64,000 nt of DNA from Sporolactobacillus laevolacticus DSM 442 (GTDB lineage Bacteria; Bacillota; Bacilli; Bacillales; Sporolactobacillaceae): contig NZ_AWTC01000014.1 of assembly GCF_000497245.1 (NCBI RefSeq), positions 1 through 64,000 on the forward strand, written 5' to 3'. The translations under genes were made by a program, and so were the position numbers. Below are positions 61,071-64,000 of the stretch, one piece after another. How positions within the stretch are numbered: the first letter of the stretch is position 1; each line of letters opens with the position of its first letter. A model generated the notes under the pieces. The model worked only from the letters and a program-made list of their open reading frames with translations. It searched no databases and was not told the DNA's origin.

Positions 61071-62270
61071 ATGGCGGATAGTCTGATTTCACAACGATTT
61101 CGCATACTCATGTTTGCAATCTTTGCCGCTTTGCTCATATTAAGCGCGGACAAGCCGGCAATGGCCGCAGAACCAAAGAGCACAGTTGATCAGTGGTCCG
61201 ACAAGCAGCTGGATAAGATTGATACTGATCAGATCGAAGCGTACTGGAATAAAGTCGTCACCGATTATAAGGGCTTTCTACCCGAGACTCAGCCCGATTT
61301 CAAAAGTTTTGTTCATTCAAACAAACAGGGATTCTTCAAGAAACTGATTAATGGTCTTCTGCATTATTTCCTTAATGAACTTGTGGTCAGTAGTAAATTA
61401 CTGGGTACATTAATTTTGCTAACCGTTTTTTCAACACTGCTTCAGACTATCCAATCCGCATTTGAACACAAAGCTGTATCTAAAGTGGCTTACATCGTTG
61501 TCACACTTGTGCTAATGATCCTACTCCTGAACAGCTTTCGGCTTGCCATCAATTATACTAATGATACAGTGAGCGCGATGAGCCATTTTCTTATCGCTCT
61601 CATACCGCTAATATTTGCATTAACCGCTGCAACCGGCGGAATGGCTTCAGTTGCTTTCTTCCACCCTTTGGTGATTTTTCTTGTGAACGCATCCGGCTGG
61701 CTGATATCCTCATTTGTATTACCTCTGCTCCTCATGTCCGCATTATTGGCGATTGTGAGTACTTTATCGGATCATTACAAACTGACGAGGCTTAGTGAAT
61801 TGATGAAAAATGTTGCGCTGTTTACTCTTGCAGGCTTTTTTGCCATATTTCTCGGTGTGATCTCCGTGCAAGGTGCTGCTACCTCCATTTCAGATGGCCT
61901 GATGGTCAAATCCGCTAAATTTTTCACCGGAAATTTTATTCCGGTTGTCGGCAGAATGTTTACTGAAGCTGCAGATACGGTCATGGGCGCATCTGTCCTA
62001 TTAAAGAACACGATCGGCATTGCGGGACTGCTGATCCTCATTTGCATTACCCTTTTTCCGCTCCTTAAAATTCTGTCGCTCGCGTTTATCTACAATCTAG
62101 CTGCCGCGATTTTACAGCCTCTCGGCAGCGGACCTGTGATTGATTGTCTCGTTATTATGGCAAAAAGCATTTTCTATCTCTTTGCATCACTGGCTGTTGT
62201 ATCACTGATGTTTTTTCTGGCTCTGACGATTATCATCGCTTCCGGTAATCTTTCACTGATGGTGCGATAG
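61071..62270 (+). CDS. spoIIIAE: Stage III sporulation protein AE
   Basis: A 399-residue polytopic membrane protein, with a signal-like N-terminus (ILMFAIFAALLILSADKPAMAAEP) and six or seven later helices. FFKKLINGLLHYFLNELVVSSKLLG and PLGSGPVIDCLVIMAKS are conserved segments. In the SpoIIIA machine it lies in the outer forespore membrane of the mother cell. ATG follows AGGAGG. Confidence 0.94.
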   Translation: MADSLISQRFRILMFAIFAALLILSADKPAMAAEPKSTVDQWSDKQLDKIDTDQIEAYWNKVVTDYKGFLPETQPDFKSFVHSNKQGFFKKLINGLLHYFLNELVVSSKLLGTLILLTVFSTLLQTIQSAFEHKAVSKVAYIVVTLVLMILLLNSFRLAINYTNDTVSAMSHFLIALIPLIFALTAATGGMASVAFFHPLVIFLVNASGWLISSFVLPLLLMSALLAIVSTLSDHYKLTRLSELMKNVALFTLAGFFAIFLGVISVQGAATSISDGLMVKSAKFFTGNFIPVVGRMFTEAADTVMGASVLLKNTIGIAGLLILICITLFPLLKILSLAFIYNLAAAILQPLGSGPVIDCLVIMAKSIFYLFASLAVVSLMFFLALTIIIASGNLSLMVR

Positions 62271-62283
62271 GGGAGGCATAATC

Positions 62284-62916
62284 GTGAGTTATCTTGTTCA
62301 TTGGGTTTCTGAAATTGTCTTGATTGTGCTTTTCGCTGTGATTTTGGAATTATTAGTGCCTACCGGCGTATTCCAGAAATATATTAAATTTGTCATTGGC
62401 CTCGTTCTAATTGTTGCGCTGATGGATCCGGTTATCAGACTTCTTCAGGTTGATCCGGACAGCCTGCTCAAAGGCGTCATCACCGATCAAAACAACACGT
62501 CAATAAAAAGCGAGACAGCTCGTCAAAAAAATGAAATAGAAAAGGCACAAGCCGCATATATTCAAGAACAAGTGGCTGTCCACATGAAAAATCAGGTGAA
62601 GGAGGAGTTGAATGAACAATACGGATTACAAATTACGCATCTGGCATTATCCGCAAACCAAACCAGCCAGCAGGAACTGTCCGTTGACAAAGTCACTGTT
62701 AATCTTGAAAAAACAACGCGCAACCATCGCGATCAAGAATCCGGAATTCGGACCATTCAACCCGTTAAAAATGTATCGGTCAACATAGAGAAAGATGGAG
62801 AGCAGAAGAAAACGGTGCAAGAATCCAATGAGATGAAGACGGTCCGATCCTTCCTTGCGAAACGGTGGGAACTCAATAAGAGCCTCATCTCAGTACACTT
62901 GGAGGGAGGGGGATAA
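62284..62916 (+). CDS. spoIIIAF: Stage III sporulation protein AF
   Basis: A 210-residue protein with two N-terminal transmembrane helices (about 6-24 and 31-50), followed by a soluble domain of the ring-forming EscJ/PrgK-like type. The GTG start follows GGGGAGG. Typical start: VHWVSEIVLIVLFAVILELLVPTG. It is one of the channel ring components, between spoIIIAE and spoIIIAG. Confidence 0.92.
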   Translation: MSYLVHWVSEIVLIVLFAVILELLVPTGVFQKYIKFVIGLVLIVALMDPVIRLLQVDPDSLLKGVITDQNNTSIKSETARQKNEIEKAQAAYIQEQVAVHMKNQVKEELNEQYGLQITHLALSANQTSQQELSVDKVTVNLEKTTRNHRDQESGIRTIQPVKNVSVNIEKDGEQKKTVQESNEMKTVRSFLAKRWELNKSLISVHLEGGG

Positions 62917-62920
62917 ACCC

Positions 62921-63583
62921 GTGAGGCGATGGATTGAATTCTTCAAGCACATAATCTTTGGTGGACGGGATAAGGACGGGCAACCGGTTAAAAATGTAAA
63001 AAGCACTTTGTTTAAGCTTGTGGCGCTTGCACTCATTGGCGTCGCACTCCTTGCTGGAAATCGTTTCTTTTCTGGCAATTCACAGGATCATAAACCGACG
63101 GCTCGACAGGTGTTCAGTAACAACGACTCAAAGAATCTGTCAGATATAAAATCAAATATCGGAAATAATTCCATGACCTCGATTGAGAAATATGAATCCT
63201 ATGTCAATCAGAATTTGAAAAATATACTGGAACAGATTCAAGGAGTTTCGGATGTCTCAGTCATGGTGACTTTTGCATCGACGGAGAAAAAAATTTACCA
63301 AAACAATGTCAAAACGCAGGACAACCAAACGAGCGAGACTGATCAGAAAGGCGGCAAGCGTGAAGTCAATCAACGTAATGAAGATTCAGAAGTCGTTATG
63401 ATTGATCAAAATGGTAATAAGGTCCCTGTTGTAATCGGCAAAGAGCAGCCAACAGTTCGAGGTGTGATTGTCGTCGCCAAGGGTGCAGACCAACCGACTA
63501 CAAAAGTTCAGGTGATGGAAGCAGTTTCAACTGTTTTGGACATCCCTACTTATAAAGTTAAAGTCTTAGAGAAGAATGAATGA
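62921..63583 (+). CDS. spoIIIAG: Stage III sporulation protein AG
   Basis: Forms a large ring of the mother cell-forespore channel. 220 residues, one transmembrane helix (about 31-48), a disordered segment and a C-terminal ring-building motif domain (EKYESYVNQNLKNILEQIQGVSDVSVMVTF). An insert rich in Asn, Gln and Lys lies in the ring domain as in other Bacillales. The GTG start follows GGAGGGAGGGGG and lies four bases after the spoIIIAF stop. Confidence 0.93.
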   Translation: MRRWIEFFKHIIFGGRDKDGQPVKNVKSTLFKLVALALIGVALLAGNRFFSGNSQDHKPTARQVFSNNDSKNLSDIKSNIGNNSMTSIEKYESYVNQNLKNILEQIQGVSDVSVMVTFASTEKKIYQNNVKTQDNQTSETDQKGGKREVNQRNEDSEVVMIDQNGNKVPVVIGKEQPTVRGVIVVAKGADQPTTKVQVMEAVSTVLDIPTYKVKVLEKNE

Positions 63584-63596
63584 GGAGGCTTTTATC

Positions 63597-64000
63597 ATGA
63601 TAAAGAAACAGACCGTATGGTTATTGACTATGCTTAGCTTAATTGTTGTATTGTCGGTATACGCATTATCAACCCCAGGCCATTCTTCAGATCAGGCATC
63701 GCAGCCGACTGCCGATAAGGCGAAACCTGTTGCGGCAGATGTGAAAAATGGCAAATCTGTAACTGCGAGTGCAGCGGAAACGAAGCTGGCAGATATTGAA
63801 CTCAGCAAAGATGAAGAGAGGGCGCAGCTCGAAAAGAAGTATGAAGGAGTAATCGCTTCAGGAAAGAGCTCGGCGAAAGAGGTTAGCGCGGCTTACGATA
63901 ACATTGCGTCGTTGAAGACAATTGCTGATAATGAGACCATGCTTGAAGATGTGATTCAATCTAAAGGTTTTAAAAACAGTGTGGTAAAAACAAGCGGCGA
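63597..64000 (+). CDS. spoIIIAH: Stage III sporulation protein AH, partial
   Basis: The first 134 codons of SpoIIIAH, cut by the window end. The N-terminal helix is WLLTMLSLIVVLSVYALS, then a linker and the start of the ring domain that binds SpoIIQ across the intermembrane space. GAGGAGG precedes the ATG, 13 bp after spoIIIAG. Confidence 0.93.
   Translation, partial: MIKKQTVWLLTMLSLIVVLSVYALSTPGHSSDQASQPTADKAKPVAADVKNGKSVTASAAETKLADIELSKDEERAQLEKKYEGVIASGKSSAKEVSAAYDNIASLKTIADNETMLEDVIQSKGFKNSVVKTSG

Noticed and set aside
1-64000. tRNA, rRNA, CRISPR, insertion sequence or prophage features
   Set aside because: None was recognised; all larger gaps were read and hold only hairpins, promoters or the two GC-rich repeats.

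Overview
The window is a contiguous piece of a low-to-mid GC Firmicutes chromosome from an endospore former. The right end carries the spoIIIA operon, preceded by efp, and the block mgsR-like / comGA-comGB / yqhG-yqhH / glycine riboswitch-gcvT-gcvPA-gcvPB / yqhL / mntR / yqhO / yqhP-yqhQ / yqhR / efp / spoIIIA follows the gene order of Bacillus subtilis. The left part adds a complete nickel-dependent lactate racemase operon (larA, larE, larB, larC), a secreted levansucrase and a secreted alpha-glucosidase. A spore former with lactate racemisation and extracellular sucrose/glucan enzymes fits the lactic acid-producing Bacillales, most likely Sporolactobacillaceae. That placement is an inference from gene content; no rRNA is present.

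Layout. 1-5.2 kb: a FapR-type operator and a fabH-like ketoacyl-ACP synthase III, an epimerase-like protein, a YbaK deacylase, an Lrp/AsnC regulator divergent from two isochorismatase-fold hydrolases. 5.2-9.8 kb: an IMP dehydrogenase of the type known from Tritrichomonas, then a RocB-like M20 hydrolase, a Crp/Fnr regulator and an acetyltransferase. 9.8-14.2 kb: the lar operon on the minus strand, with three evenly phased inverted repeats upstream of its promoter. 14.3-20 kb: an Rgg-family regulator, a very small peptide gene, a leader terminator, levansucrase and GH31 alpha-glucosidase. 20-25 kb: small membrane proteins, a decayed SDR fragment, an HxlR-MFS pair, an SDR and a frameshifted LysR gene. 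25-28.3 kb: a quinone/electrophile (MhqR-type) regulon containing a three-domain hydrolase-DUF896-glyoxalase fusion. 28.3-44.5 kb: housekeeping and accessory metabolism (HAD phosphatase, PAP2, nicotinate phosphoribosyltransferase, SgrR/MFS pair, exoA, old yellow enzyme, Fe-ADH, D-hydroxyacid dehydrogenase, M23 cell-wall hydrolase, orphan glgD, Spx/MgsR-like). 44.7-64 kb: the B. subtilis-syntenic block, with comGC-comGG and aroQ/papP missing, ending inside spoIIIAH.

Genes working together: larB/C/E make the nickel-pincer cofactor used by LarA; the mhq genes share TATCTCGAATTCGAGATA-type operators; gcvT/PA/PB form the glycine decarboxylase core under a tandem glycine riboswitch; spoIIIAA-AH build the forespore-mother cell channel. 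The points most worth follow-up are the MhqD-DUF896-MhqO fusion, the small peptide gene between rgg and levansucrase, the phased operator array before larA, the Tritrichomonas-like IMPDH and the shortened comG operon. No tRNA, rRNA, CRISPR array, insertion sequence or prophage was recognised.
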